Source: Actinomycetota bacterium (lineage in GTDB: Bacteria > Actinomycetota > AC-67). Taken from it: a stretch of DNA of 48,409 nucleotides. This document shows positions 17,828-25,107 of this stretch, piece after piece (positions within the stretch are counted from its first letter, which is position 1; the number at the start of each line of letters is the position of its first letter). Position numbers and translations under genes: made by a program. The DNA is taken from NCBI GenBank assembly GCA_040905475.1, contig JBBDRM010000035.1:1-48409 (forward strand), written 5' to 3'. Under the pieces are notes generated by a model that had not been told where the DNA came from, ran no database searches, and was given only the letters and a program-made list of their open reading frames with translations.

Positions 17828-18136
17828 TCAGCAGCCGGTCGCGGTTCGCAGGGCCCGGCACACGTCGTGAAGCCTCGGCAGGCCCAGCTGGCAGATCCGC
17901 TCGGTCAACGACCACTTGGGGATCGTAAGGATGTTGTCGAAGCTGGCCGCGCAGGGCTCGGGCATCCCATCGTCCGCGTCCAGCGCGACCTCGGTCGGGA
18001 TACCTCGAACGGTCCGGCTGATCTGGGCGACGACAATGCCCGAGAGCACGGGGATGGCTGCCTGTCTGGTGAGGATGAGGTATGGACGGCGTCCCGCGTC
18101 GGGATGCTCCGCCCACCAAACCTCGCCCCGGTTCAC
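17828..18136 (-). CDS. mazF: MazF/PemK-family mRNA interferase toxin
   Basis: 102 residues from a GTG that overlaps the antitoxin stop (GTGA). The N-terminus NRGEVWWAEHPDAGRRPYLI is the standard MazF opening, with the conserved Arg-Pro and a later LTIPKWSLTERICQL segment. It is expected to cleave single-stranded mRNA and to be neutralised by the upstream RHH protein. It lies 18 bp past the end of the convergent cyclase/NB-ARC gene. Confidence 0.88.
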   Translation of the reverse strand: MNRGEVWWAEHPDAGRRPYLILTRQAAIPVLSGIVVAQISRTVRGIPTEVALDADDGMPEPCAASFDNILTIPKWSLTERICQLGLPRLHDVCRALRTATGC

Positions 18137-18378
18137 CAGGGCTCGGCGGCGATCGACTCCCGCAGCGACGCCTCCCATGCGGCGTCGGCGACCTGAGGGC
18201 GACGCGTGTACGCCTCGACGATCTGGTTATCGATCGCCGCGCCGATGGCGTCTGCGAGGTAGGTCTCGACCGCTTCCCTGATCAGTTGAGATCTGGAAAC
18301 ACCCCTCTCGGCCGCCCGCTGGTCGAGCGCCGCGAGAAGCTCCTGGTTCAGCTGGACCAGCGTAGCGGTTCGCGCCAT
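18133..18378 (-). CDS. Ribbon-helix-helix antitoxin of the MazF pair
   Basis: 81 residues. The start MARTATLVQLNQELLAALDQ followed by RAAERGVSRSQLIREAVETY is a CopG/MetJ-type RHH fold: a DNA-binding strand and two helices. The acidic C-terminal stretch would wrap the toxin. A perfect palindrome directly abuts the ATG, so autoregulation is likely. The 5' end overlaps the 3' end of the chimeric CNB-cyclase frame. Confidence 0.87.
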   Translation of the reverse strand: MARTATLVQLNQELLAALDQRAAERGVSRSQLIREAVETYLADAIGAAIDNQIVEAYTRRPQVADAAWEASLRESIAAEPW

Positions 18379-18947
18379 GACAATATCGTAGCATATTGTT
18401 CACGGTTCGCCGTGGTTGCCGCGTCAAGACCCGCCCTCTCGGGCGGCCGGGCCTCGGCGCACGCGGCCTGGAGTTCCACCGCTGCGCGAACAGCCTGCGC
18501 GGTCGAGGTGAACACGGCCAGCGCCTCGTCGCCGCGAAGCTCGATGACTTGCCCGCCGCGCGCTTCGACCGCGTCGCGGGCCAGGTCGGCGAACTTCTTC
18601 GCCAGACGCGCGGCCGCCGCATCGCCGTGCTCGCGCGTGAACGCCGTGTATCCGCGAACGTCGGCGATCAGGAACGTCCGCACGGAAACGGCGGTCGCGG
18701 AATCAGCCGGCGGTTCCGAGGTCTCGCCGAAGAAGTCTCCGGACCCGAGCACGGCGAGCGTCGCGACGTCACCACGCGGGGTCGTCACGCGAACGGAAAC
18801 GCGGCCGCTCTCGATCAGATGAAGCGTCTCGGCGGGATCACCCTGATGGAAGATGATCTCGTTCCGCGCATACCTGCGACGCCGCGCGAGCGCGAGGAGT
18901 GAGTCTCGCTCTTCGGGCGATAGGCCGGCGAGGAGTTCCCACTCCAT
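18348..18947 (-). CDS. Chimeric CNB half-domain / truncated cyclase ORF
   Basis: 199-codon frame. Residues 1-75 equal those of Crp (9027-9683), ending at GDFFGE inside the cAMP-binding cassette. From residue 76 it becomes a class III cyclase (about 88-172) with metal aspartates D96 (FLIADVRGYTAF) and D140 (ELRGDEALAVF). The cyclase lacks its second half (no G-H-TGE strand, no N/R pair). The frame then runs through the antitoxin operator and stops inside the antitoxin gene. Both domains are incomplete, so the product is probably inactive. It starts 3 bp after the second zinc-protein gene. It is best read as a product of recombination followed by toxin-antitoxin insertion. Confidence 0.7.
   Translation of the reverse strand: MEWELLAGLSPEERDSLLALARRRRYARNEIIFHQGDPAETLHLIESGRVSVRVTTPRGDVATLAVLGSGDFFGETSEPPADSATAVSVRTFLIADVRGYTAFTREHGDAAAARLAKKFADLARDAVEARGGQVIELRGDEALAVFTSTAQAVRAAVELQAACAEARPPERAGLDAATTANREQYATILSWREPLRWSS
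18380..18399. promoter_or_regulatory. Operator palindrome of the RHH/MazF module
   Basis: ACAATAT-CGTAGC-ATATTGT, a perfect 7-bp inverted repeat beginning one base before the antitoxin ATG. It is AT-rich in GC-rich surroundings, as expected for an RHH operator overlapping the promoter. Confidence 0.7.
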
Positions 18948-19168
18948 CGGTCAGTCCAGCTCCGGCAACACCACCGGATCGGGTCTCGGCGAACAGGTAC
19001 CGCACCAGAGGGCATCTTCGACGACGAGGACTTTGATCGGACCTTCGCCGCGTGCGCGATAGAGCTCGAGGATGTAGGGACGATCCTGTACATGGTCCTC
19101 GCAGAGGCCTCGCGCACAGAAACGGCAAGAGCCCACCGCCGTCTTCCTGCAATGCCAGCAGTCCACTT
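18722..19168. repeat. 447-bp perfect direct repeat, copy B
   Basis: Identical to 9458-9904. At its left end the crp frame is replaced by the cyclase frame within one codon. At its right end the zinc-protein gene has a normal ATG and ribosome site, so this copy looks like the ancestral 5' context, while copy A has the intact 3' context. Confidence 0.95.
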
Positions 19169-19181
19169 TGCGAGCCCCCAT
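18951..19181 (-). CDS. Small cysteine-rich zinc-binding protein (copy B)
   Basis: 76 residues beginning MGARKVDCWHC; the ATG is preceded by GGAAG at a good distance. The rest is identical to copy A (9687-9902), with C/C-C/C-C/H-C/C zinc positions. It reads directly into the chimeric CNB-cyclase frame (3-bp gap). The 230 bp upstream, shared with the divergent propeller-RTX gene, contain two TTGACG hexamers (19359 and 19367), possible -35 elements for the rightward gene. Confidence 0.75.
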   Translation of the reverse strand: MGARKVDCWHCRKTAVGSCRFCARGLCEDHVQDRPYILELYRARGEGPIKVLVVEDALWCGTCSPRPDPVVLPELD

Positions 19182-19412
19182 CCACGCGCTTCCGGAGGAT
19201 GATATCGGCTCAGCGGCAGATCCCCCGCCGAACGAGCGACAGTCGATCGGAGCGTTGACTGTCATCTGGCAAACAGACCGGTAGTGGTACGCGAGGGTTA
19301 GCTCTAGCCAACAGTCGGGTTGCACTCGAGCGATTGAGCGGCTGCCGATGCAGTGCGTTTGACGTATTGACGTCGCCACCGACCGCGCGGATGGTTACGG
19401 CAAGGGGGGAAT

Positions 19413-21395
19413 ATGAGAACTCAAGGGGGATTCGCTTCAGCCACCGCACGCGACACTTCGACCACTCGACGCGGCCTTCGGGCGGCCACGATCACGCTGG
19501 CCGCCGCCGCCATGCTGCTTCCCATGACCGTCGTCGTCGAGGCCGCAGCGCCGTGCCCGGCAGGGCTGACGCCCGAGACCTCCCGCCCGATCCCAGTCCG
19601 AACTTCCGCGACCAACTTCTCTGTCAGAGTGCACAGCGTTTCGCCCGTCACCAGTCCGTGGGACATCGTTACCGGCCCCGACGGCAATCTGTGGGTCTCC
19701 GGAAGCAGCAGCCGTATCGCGCGGGTAACAACGAGCGGCACAGCGACCACGTTCGATATGCGTGTGAGGGAGCTCGTGCTGAGCCCGGGGTCGGACGGCA
19801 ACATCTGGTACGGCGCCGCCAACCAGTTCGGTAGGGTCAAACCCGCGACGGGCAAGGTCACCGCGCGATTCGGCTTCGTCGGCAACCCCAACGACATGAC
19901 GCTCGGTCCCGACGGGAACATCTGGTACGCGAACAACCCCTCCGAGTTCGGACTGCCCGGCACCGACGCCGTCGGACGCATCTCTCCGACGGGGCAGATC
20001 GATCACTTCGGCCCCGTTAGCTACGCTCCGTTCTTCGTCTCCCCGGGCCCGGACGGCAACATCTGGTTCACGAGCAAGAACGGCGGGGGGATCCTGGGTT
20101 GCGTCACGCCATTCGGCGAGATCACCGAGTACGACCCGCCGGGCTTCGGCGCGCCCGAGGGGATCACGAAGGGCCCGGACGGTGCGATCTGGATCACCGA
20201 GCGCGGGGCGGACCGGATCGCGCGCGTCACGCCGGCGGGCTCCTACCGCGCGTACGCGCTGCCACAGGAGTTCGAAGAACCGATAGCGATCGAGGCCGGC
20301 GCCGACGGCAACCTATACTTCACGCTCTTCGGATGCTTCTGTCCGGAGATACTGACGAACGTGGTCGGTCGCTTGACGCCGGACGGCATCCTGACCGAGT
20401 TCATGTTGCCCGACCAGCTCAACCCGCTCGCCGTCGTCGCAGGACCGGACGAGAAGATGTGGTTCACGGCTCCAGCCACGGCGTCGGTCTTCGTACTGGA
20501 AGATTTCGAGCCGTGCACCATCACCGGGACGGACCGGGACGACCTCCTGATCGGCACGCCCGGACGCGACGTCATCTGCGGGCGGGCCGGCGATGACGTC
20601 ATCGACGGCTTAGGTGGCGACGACGTTCTCATCGGCGGGATCGGCAGCGACACTGTCGACTACTCGAGCTCCCCGTCGGCAGTCACCGTCGACATCGGGA
20701 GTCAGACTGCCGCCGGCAACGGCAACGATCAGATCCCGAGCATGGAGAACGTGATCGGATCCGCGTTCGGAGATTCAATCGTGGGCACCGCTCGATCCCG
20801 TTCTCTGTCCGGAGGAGCGGGCGACGATCAAATCCTCTCGCCGGGGTTCGGTTCGACGGCTGTGTACGGCGGGGCGGGGAACGACACCCTCGAGGGCGGG
20901 GGCTCGCTGTTCTCAGGCGGCGACGGTAACGACATCCTGTTCGGCAGCCCCCAGTTCATGGACGGCGGTAACGGCGACGACATACTCAAGATCTTTTCGG
21001 AGATCGGCTGCGCGCCGTCGGGCGGATGTCGAGCCGCCGAGCAGTTGATCGGCGAGGCGATGATCACGGGTGGGCCCGGGCACGATGCCTACGACGCGTC
21101 CAACATCGGCGTGGGACTGTCGGTCGACCTCGCGACAGGAGAGGTATTCGCCTGCTTGAGCGAGCCGGAGCCCGGGTTCTGCGAGATGGCGATCAGCTTC
21201 GGGATCGGCGAGATCGAAGTCGTCATCGGGACCGCGTTCGATGACGTCATCACCGGCGACGATCTGAACAACCATCTCCTTGGAGAGGCCGGCGATGACA
21301 CGCTGGACGGCCGGGGTGGGGTTGACACGCTCGACGGCGGCCTGGGCACAGACCAGTGCACGAACGGCGAGACCGTCTCTGGGTGCGAAACGTAA
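19413..21395 (+). CDS. Secreted Vgb-like beta-propeller fused to RTX calcium-binding repeats
   Basis: 660 residues; the ATG follows AAGGGGGGAAT. The signal peptide ends about residue 46 (VVVEAAAP). Residues about 70-360 are propeller repeats with the signature GPDGNLWV / GSDGNIWY / GPDGNIWF / GPDGAIWITE seen in virginiamycin-B-lyase (Vgb) and SMP-30-like proteins. From about 370 there are RTX nonapeptides (GRAGDDVIDGLGGDD, GGAGNDTLEGG, GGDGNDILFG, GEAGDDTLDGRGG). The catalytic His of true Vgb cannot be confirmed, so this may be only a scaffold. The C-terminus ends in CTNGETVSGCET. Calcium-dependent folding outside the cell is expected. Confidence 0.87.
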   Translation: MRTQGGFASATARDTSTTRRGLRAATITLAAAAMLLPMTVVVEAAAPCPAGLTPETSRPIPVRTSATNFSVRVHSVSPVTSPWDIVTGPDGNLWVSGSSSRIARVTTSGTATTFDMRVRELVLSPGSDGNIWYGAANQFGRVKPATGKVTARFGFVGNPNDMTLGPDGNIWYANNPSEFGLPGTDAVGRISPTGQIDHFGPVSYAPFFVSPGPDGNIWFTSKNGGGILGCVTPFGEITEYDPPGFGAPEGITKGPDGAIWITERGADRIARVTPAGSYRAYALPQEFEEPIAIEAGADGNLYFTLFGCFCPEILTNVVGRLTPDGILTEFMLPDQLNPLAVVAGPDEKMWFTAPATASVFVLEDFEPCTITGTDRDDLLIGTPGRDVICGRAGDDVIDGLGGDDVLIGGIGSDTVDYSSSPSAVTVDIGSQTAAGNGNDQIPSMENVIGSAFGDSIVGTARSRSLSGGAGDDQILSPGFGSTAVYGGAGNDTLEGGGSLFSGGDGNDILFGSPQFMDGGNGDDILKIFSEIGCAPSGGCRAAEQLIGEAMITGGPGHDAYDASNIGVGLSVDLATGEVFACLSEPEPGFCEMAISFGIGEIEVVIGTAFDDVITGDDLNNHLLGEAGDDTLDGRGGVDTLDGGLGTDQCTNGETVSGCET

Positions 21396-21414
21396 GGAAC
21401 GCGCGAAACAACGG

Positions 21415-21433
21415 GGCGGGCCGGAAGCCCGCC
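21415..21433 (+). terminator. Hairpin after the propeller-RTX gene
   Basis: GGCGGGC - CGGAA - GCCCGCC, perfect 7-bp stem, 20 bp after the stop. No T-run follows. Confidence 0.4.
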
Positions 21434-21649
21434 GCCGAGCGTCTCCGCTAAACCTAGGAACACGGCTGCTCTCCCGAATCGACCCTCTGCGACAGCGCAT
21501 GCGCCAAGTCCGGCCAGTGCCTGCGCGGCCGAGTCTCGATTCTGGCGTTCCCGACCCGCGCTCATCAGCGCGGCCCGGTAACAAGGTCGTCGCAAATCGT
21601 CCGAGCGGTCTAGGAGGAGGAGAAGTTGCCCCGCGGTGGCGAGTGTCAT
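21434..21649 (-). pseudogene. C-terminal TPR fragment of a regulator family protein
   Basis: The minus frame reads MTLATAGQLLLLLDRSDDLR, then AALAGL-type text QALAGLGACAVAEGRFGRAA and VFLGLAETLGGG. This matches the helix pair of the protein at 15068-17809 (CADGLAGVAAVAGEYVAAAR / LFGAATESWGR). It lacks both a family start and the final PLPPF...HQLA tail. The remaining bases to the aldolase gene (21650-21907) show no gene on either strand. Confidence 0.55.
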
Positions 21650-21907
21650 GGAAGCTGCATAGTCGAAACCGAGGGATCACGAGATCTCGATTGTCGCCAC
21701 CACACGGAAACCGAACCGCTTCACATGCCTGGTCTCCTCACCGACTCCGAGCCCCTTCGGCCGGTCAGCCCCTTGCGCGGTTCGGTGCCGACGCTATCAC
21801 CCGCCTACGACAGCAACGCCGTGAAGCCGACCGGGCGCGAGAGTTGACAACCGGGCCCGCCTGGCCACCAATCTGAGGAAACAACCTCGAGCGAGGGGGT
21901 CCCTTTC

Positions 21908-22933
21908 ATGGCCACGACAAAAGAGCTCAACAAGGTGGCGCGCGCGCTCGTGGCGCCCGGCAAGGGCATCCTCGCCGCCGACGAGTCCACCGGCTCGATC
22001 CAGAAGCGATTGGAATCGATCGGCGTCGAGTCGACCGAAGAGACGCGCCGGGCTTATCGCGACGTGCTCCTCACGACCAAGGGGATGGGCGAATTCATCT
22101 CCGGGGTCATCCTGTTCGACGAGACGATCCGCCAATCGTCTGGGGACGGCACCACGTTCGTGAAGGCGCTCCAGGACGCCGGCGTGATCCCCGGCATCAA
22201 GGTCGACACGGGGGCGAAGCCGCTGGCGAAGTCGCCCGGCGAGACGGTGACCGAGGGCCTCGACGGGCTGCGCGACCGGCTGATCGAGTATCGCGGGATC
22301 GGCGCCAAGTTCACCAAGTGGCGCGCCGTGATCGACATCGCCGGTGACGAGATCCCGTCGCGCTATTCCATCCAGGTCAACGCGCATGCGCTCGCGCGAT
22401 ACGCGTCGCTCTGCCAGGACGAAGGACTCGTCCCGATCGTCGAGCCCGAAGTGCTGATGGACGGCGATCACACGATCGAGCGCTGCGATCAAGTCACTCG
22501 CGAAACGCTGACGGTCGTTTTCGCCGAGCTCGAAGCGCAGCTGGTCGACTTCTCAGGGATGTTGCTCAAGCCGAACATGGTGGTCCCCGGCAAGACGTCG
22601 TCGACACAAGTCGACCACGGGAAGATCGCTGAGATGACGGTCGCCGCGCTCAAGGCGTCGGTGCCCGAAACGGTGCCCGGCGTCGTGTTCCTGTCCGGCG
22701 GGATGTCGGACGAGGACGCGACGGCGCGCCTCAACGAGATGAACAAGCTCGGGCCGCACCCGTGGCAGCTGTCGTTCTCGTACGGCCGGGCGTTGCAAGC
22801 GCCGGCGCTGAAGACGTGGAAGGGCGAGTCGAGCAACGTCGAAGCTGCGCAGCGCGCGTTCTACCACCGGGCGAAGATGAACTCGCTCGCTCGCACCGGC
22901 GAGTACAAGTCCGAGATGGAGAGCGCCGCCTAG
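21908..22933 (+). CDS. Class I fructose-bisphosphate aldolase
   Basis: 341 residues, full family length, with AGGGGG ahead of the ATG. It interconverts fructose-1,6-bisphosphate with glyceraldehyde-3-phosphate and DHAP through a Schiff base. The lysine is K221 in LLKPNMVVPG; other active-site residues appear as K137 (FTKWRAV), E179 and E181 (VEPEVL), and the SGG phosphate loop (FLSGGMSDED). It is cytosolic glycolysis/gluconeogenesis. Transcription ends in a strong hairpin at 22983. The gene stands alone. Confidence 0.96.
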   Translation: MATTKELNKVARALVAPGKGILAADESTGSIQKRLESIGVESTEETRRAYRDVLLTTKGMGEFISGVILFDETIRQSSGDGTTFVKALQDAGVIPGIKVDTGAKPLAKSPGETVTEGLDGLRDRLIEYRGIGAKFTKWRAVIDIAGDEIPSRYSIQVNAHALARYASLCQDEGLVPIVEPEVLMDGDHTIERCDQVTRETLTVVFAELEAQLVDFSGMLLKPNMVVPGKTSSTQVDHGKIAEMTVAALKASVPETVPGVVFLSGGMSDEDATARLNEMNKLGPHPWQLSFSYGRALQAPALKTWKGESSNVEAAQRAFYHRAKMNSLARTGEYKSEMESAA

Positions 22934-22953
22934 GTGGTCTCGTCGTTCGCGTC

Positions 22954-23038
22954 GATCTGCTCGTTCCTGTGAAGCGTGACCCAAAACCTACGCCCGGCGT
23001 AGGTTTTCGGCCCCGGTCTTCTAAGGAACGAGCAGATC
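22954..23038. repeat. Nested inverted repeats between aldolase and thioesterase (bidirectional terminator)
   Basis: The inner element is AAAACCTACGCC-C-GGCGTAGGTTTT (22983-23007), with an A-run on one side and a T-run on the other, a good bidirectional terminator for two convergent genes. It is bracketed by a second perfect 15-bp inverted repeat, GATCTGCTCGTTCCT (22954-22968) and AGGAACGAGCAGATC (23024-23038). The whole can fold as one long stem with an internal loop topped by a second stem. Confidence 0.85.
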
Positions 23039-23080
23039 CGGACACGGTCTGCGCGTGTCTGGGTAGCCGGGAGCCTCAGG

Positions 23081-23491
23081 CTATTCCGTCGGGCGTTCTC
23101 GAACCGCCAGCGTCACTCGCCCCGAAGCGGTGAGCTTTCCGGTTTCGATGTGGGTGACCTCGACCTGCCAGACGTGGGTCGTTCTGCCGGTGTGGATCGG
23201 GGTGGCGACACCGCGAACGTGACCCTCCCTGCTCGCGCGGATGAAGTTCGTGGATTGCTGGAGTCCCATCACGAGCCTCTCGGGCCAGCCCGCGACGGCG
23301 GCCGCGCCGGCCGACGCGAGCGTCTCGATCAGCGAGCACGTCGCGCCGCCGTGGAGGATCCCGTCGGGCTGCGTGTTCCCTTCGACCGGCATCGTTCCGA
23401 CGACGCGCTCGCGTCCCCATTCTTCGATCGTGATGCCGAGCCGCTCGGTTAGCGTGTCGAGGCCGGGTGGGATCAGGGGTTCGTCGGCCAC
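23081..23491 (-). CDS. PaaI-type hot-dog thioesterase
   Basis: 136 residues, GTG start. The motif QPDGILHGGATCSLIETLAS carries the HGG loop and the catalytic acid of the PaaI/MenI-type acyl-CoA thioesterases. The family hydrolyses aromatic or medium acyl-CoA esters. It follows the small helical gene by 8 bp, so both are probably one operon. The exact substrate cannot be told. Confidence 0.9.
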   Translation of the reverse strand: MADEPLIPPGLDTLTERLGITIEEWGRERVVGTMPVEGNTQPDGILHGGATCSLIETLASAGAAAVAGWPERLVMGLQQSTNFIRASREGHVRGVATPIHTGRTTHVWQVEVTHIETGKLTASGRVTLAVRERPTE

Positions 23492-23499
23492 AGGCTCGA

Positions 23500-23784
23500 T
23501 CAGCTCTCGATCTCGGGGTCGCGAGGCGACAGGCGGGGCATCATCCGGCCGACGCGCTCGACCGCGCTCTCGAGCGGACCCGTCACCTTCACGACCTGCC
23601 CGATGAGCTGATCGAGCCTTCCGGCGAGGCCGAGGAACGATTGGGCCAGCGTCTCATAGCGGGCGCCGAGCTCCTCGACCTTCGGCCCGATATCCCGGGC
23701 GAACAACGCGAGGTCGTGGATGTCGTCGAGCAGGCGCCCGACGCTCCACGGATTGATGGGGAACAACGTGGCGAGCAAACCCAT
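23500..23784 (-). CDS. Small helical protein of unknown function
   Basis: 94 residues from MGLLATLFPINPW; an in-frame ATG at 23811 would add nine residues but would overlap the start codon of the divergent acyltransferase gene (CATG). Neither start has a clear ribosome site. The N-terminus is hydrophobic (LLATLFPINPWSVGRLL). The rest predicts amphipathic helices with heptad-like leucines (LAQSFLGLAGRLDQLIGQVV). No known family is recognised. It is in an operon with the thioesterase. Confidence 0.65.
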   Translation of the reverse strand: MGLLATLFPINPWSVGRLLDDIHDLALFARDIGPKVEELGARYETLAQSFLGLAGRLDQLIGQVVKVTGPLESAVERVGRMMPRLSPRDPEIES

Positions 23785-23809
23785 AAGCGGAGGATAATCG
23801 AGCGACGCC

Positions 23810-24664
23810 ATGAAGGAGCAACAGCTTGATCTCATCGAGCCCGAAAAGCGCGCCTTCGTCAGCGGCGTCGCCGCCGACCTCGAGGCGCGCGATCCCGAGT
23901 ACATCCGCAGCCAGCTCCCGTTGATGTGGCTGCTGGCGACCCTGTACTTCCGGGCCGAGGTGAAGGGCTTCGAGCGGATCCCCGAGGAAGGGCCGCTGCT
24001 GTTCGTCGCCAACCACTCGGGCGGGAACATGACGCCGGACTCGATCGTGTTCACGCTCGCCTTCAACACGTACTTCGGCGTGGAGCGGCCGCTGCACGCG
24101 CTGGCGCACGCGCTCGTCACCTCGTATCCGATCCTCGGGACCCTCGCGAAGAAGTGGGGCATCGTGACGGCCGGGCCCGAAGCTGCGAAGGCGATCCTGG
24201 AGCGGGGCCACAGCGTGCTCGTGTATCCCGGCGGCGACGTCGAGGTGCACCGCCCGTGGACCGCGCGCCATGAGATCCGCTTCGACGGACGCAAAGGCTT
24301 CCTGCGACTCGCGAAGGAAGCCAACGTGCCGATCGTTCCCGTCGTCTCGCTCGGCGGGCAGGACACCTACCTGCCGCTGACCGACGGCCGCGCGATCGCG
24401 AAGGCGCTCCGCTTGGACAAGCTGGCGCGCCTCAAGGTTCTGCCGATCTCGCTTGCGCTGCCGTGGGGGCTCAACATCGGCGACTTCCTCGGCCACATCC
24501 CGCTCCCGGCGAAGATCCGCCAGGAAGTGCTCGAGCCGATCGATGTCGTCTCCAAGTTCGGCGACGACGCCGACTCGGACGACGCGTACGACTACGTCAC
24601 CGGCCGGATGCAGGAAACCCTCACCGCGATGGCGGCTTCGCGCGTGCTGCCGCCCTTCGTGTGA
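23810..24664 (+). CDS. Lysophospholipid/diacylglycerol acyltransferase-type protein
   Basis: 284 residues. ANHSGGNMTPDSIVF (about 67-81) is the NHx-D acyltransferase motif I, and VYPGGDVEVHRPW the PEG-type motif III; a KGFLRLAKE segment and VPIVPVVSLGGQ follow. This is the PlsC/DGAT-like family that transfers acyl chains to glycerol lipids at the membrane. GGAGG lies rather far upstream (about 15 nt). Its stop overlaps the start of the SRPBCC gene by one base (TGATG), so the two are coupled. Confidence 0.85.
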   Translation: MKEQQLDLIEPEKRAFVSGVAADLEARDPEYIRSQLPLMWLLATLYFRAEVKGFERIPEEGPLLFVANHSGGNMTPDSIVFTLAFNTYFGVERPLHALAHALVTSYPILGTLAKKWGIVTAGPEAAKAILERGHSVLVYPGGDVEVHRPWTARHEIRFDGRKGFLRLAKEANVPIVPVVSLGGQDTYLPLTDGRAIAKALRLDKLARLKVLPISLALPWGLNIGDFLGHIPLPAKIRQEVLEPIDVVSKFGDDADSDDAYDYVTGRMQETLTAMAASRVLPPFV

Positions 24665-25107
24665 TGCGTGTCCAGCAATCGATCTTCATCGACCGGCCTC
24701 CGAAGGACGTCTGGCGGCTCGTCGGCGATCTCGCGCGGTATCCGGAGTTCTTCGCCGGCATCACGAAGTGGGACCCCAAGTCCGAGGAGCGCTCCGGCGT
24801 CGGCGCGCGCTATCGCGTTCTGATGCAGGTCGGGTCGATCCAGGCGGGCGGCACCCTTCACGTGACCGAATGGGAGGAGAACCGCGGGATCGCCTGGGAG
24901 TCGGAGACCGGCATCGGGATGACCGGACGCACCGAGATCGAGCCCGAACGCGCCGGGACGCGGGTGCGCCTGGAGATCGACTTCACGCTGCCGGGCCTGG
25001 GAGGCTGGCTGGTCGAGCGCATCGCCGGCAGGATCGTCGGACGCAACCTCTGGGCGACGCTGCTCGCCGCCAGGTGGGTCGTCGAGCACGAGCAGGACGC
25101 GGCTTAG
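24664..25107 (+). CDS. SRPBCC (START-like/polyketide-cyclase) lipid-binding protein
   Basis: 147 residues; start coupled to the acyltransferase through TGATG. The opening MRVQQSIFIDRPPKDVWRLV and then DLARYPEFF is the signature of the SRPBCC/coenzyme Q-binding helix-grip fold, which holds hydrophobic ligands. Pairing with an acyltransferase suggests lipid handling. Its stop overlaps the stop of the convergent cyclase gene. Confidence 0.88.
   Translation: MRVQQSIFIDRPPKDVWRLVGDLARYPEFFAGITKWDPKSEERSGVGARYRVLMQVGSIQAGGTLHVTEWEENRGIAWESETGIGMTGRTEIEPERAGTRVRLEIDFTLPGLGGWLVERIAGRIVGRNLWATLLAARWVVEHEQDAA

Noticed and set aside
9458-19168. Insertion sequence or composite transposon with the 447-bp repeats as ends
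   Set aside because: No transposase, terminal inverted repeats or target duplications were seen, and the repeat encodes host-type genes.
19182-19412. tRNA or small RNA in the divergent gap
   Set aside because: Some short stems can be drawn, but no cloverleaf or conserved tRNA bases are present.
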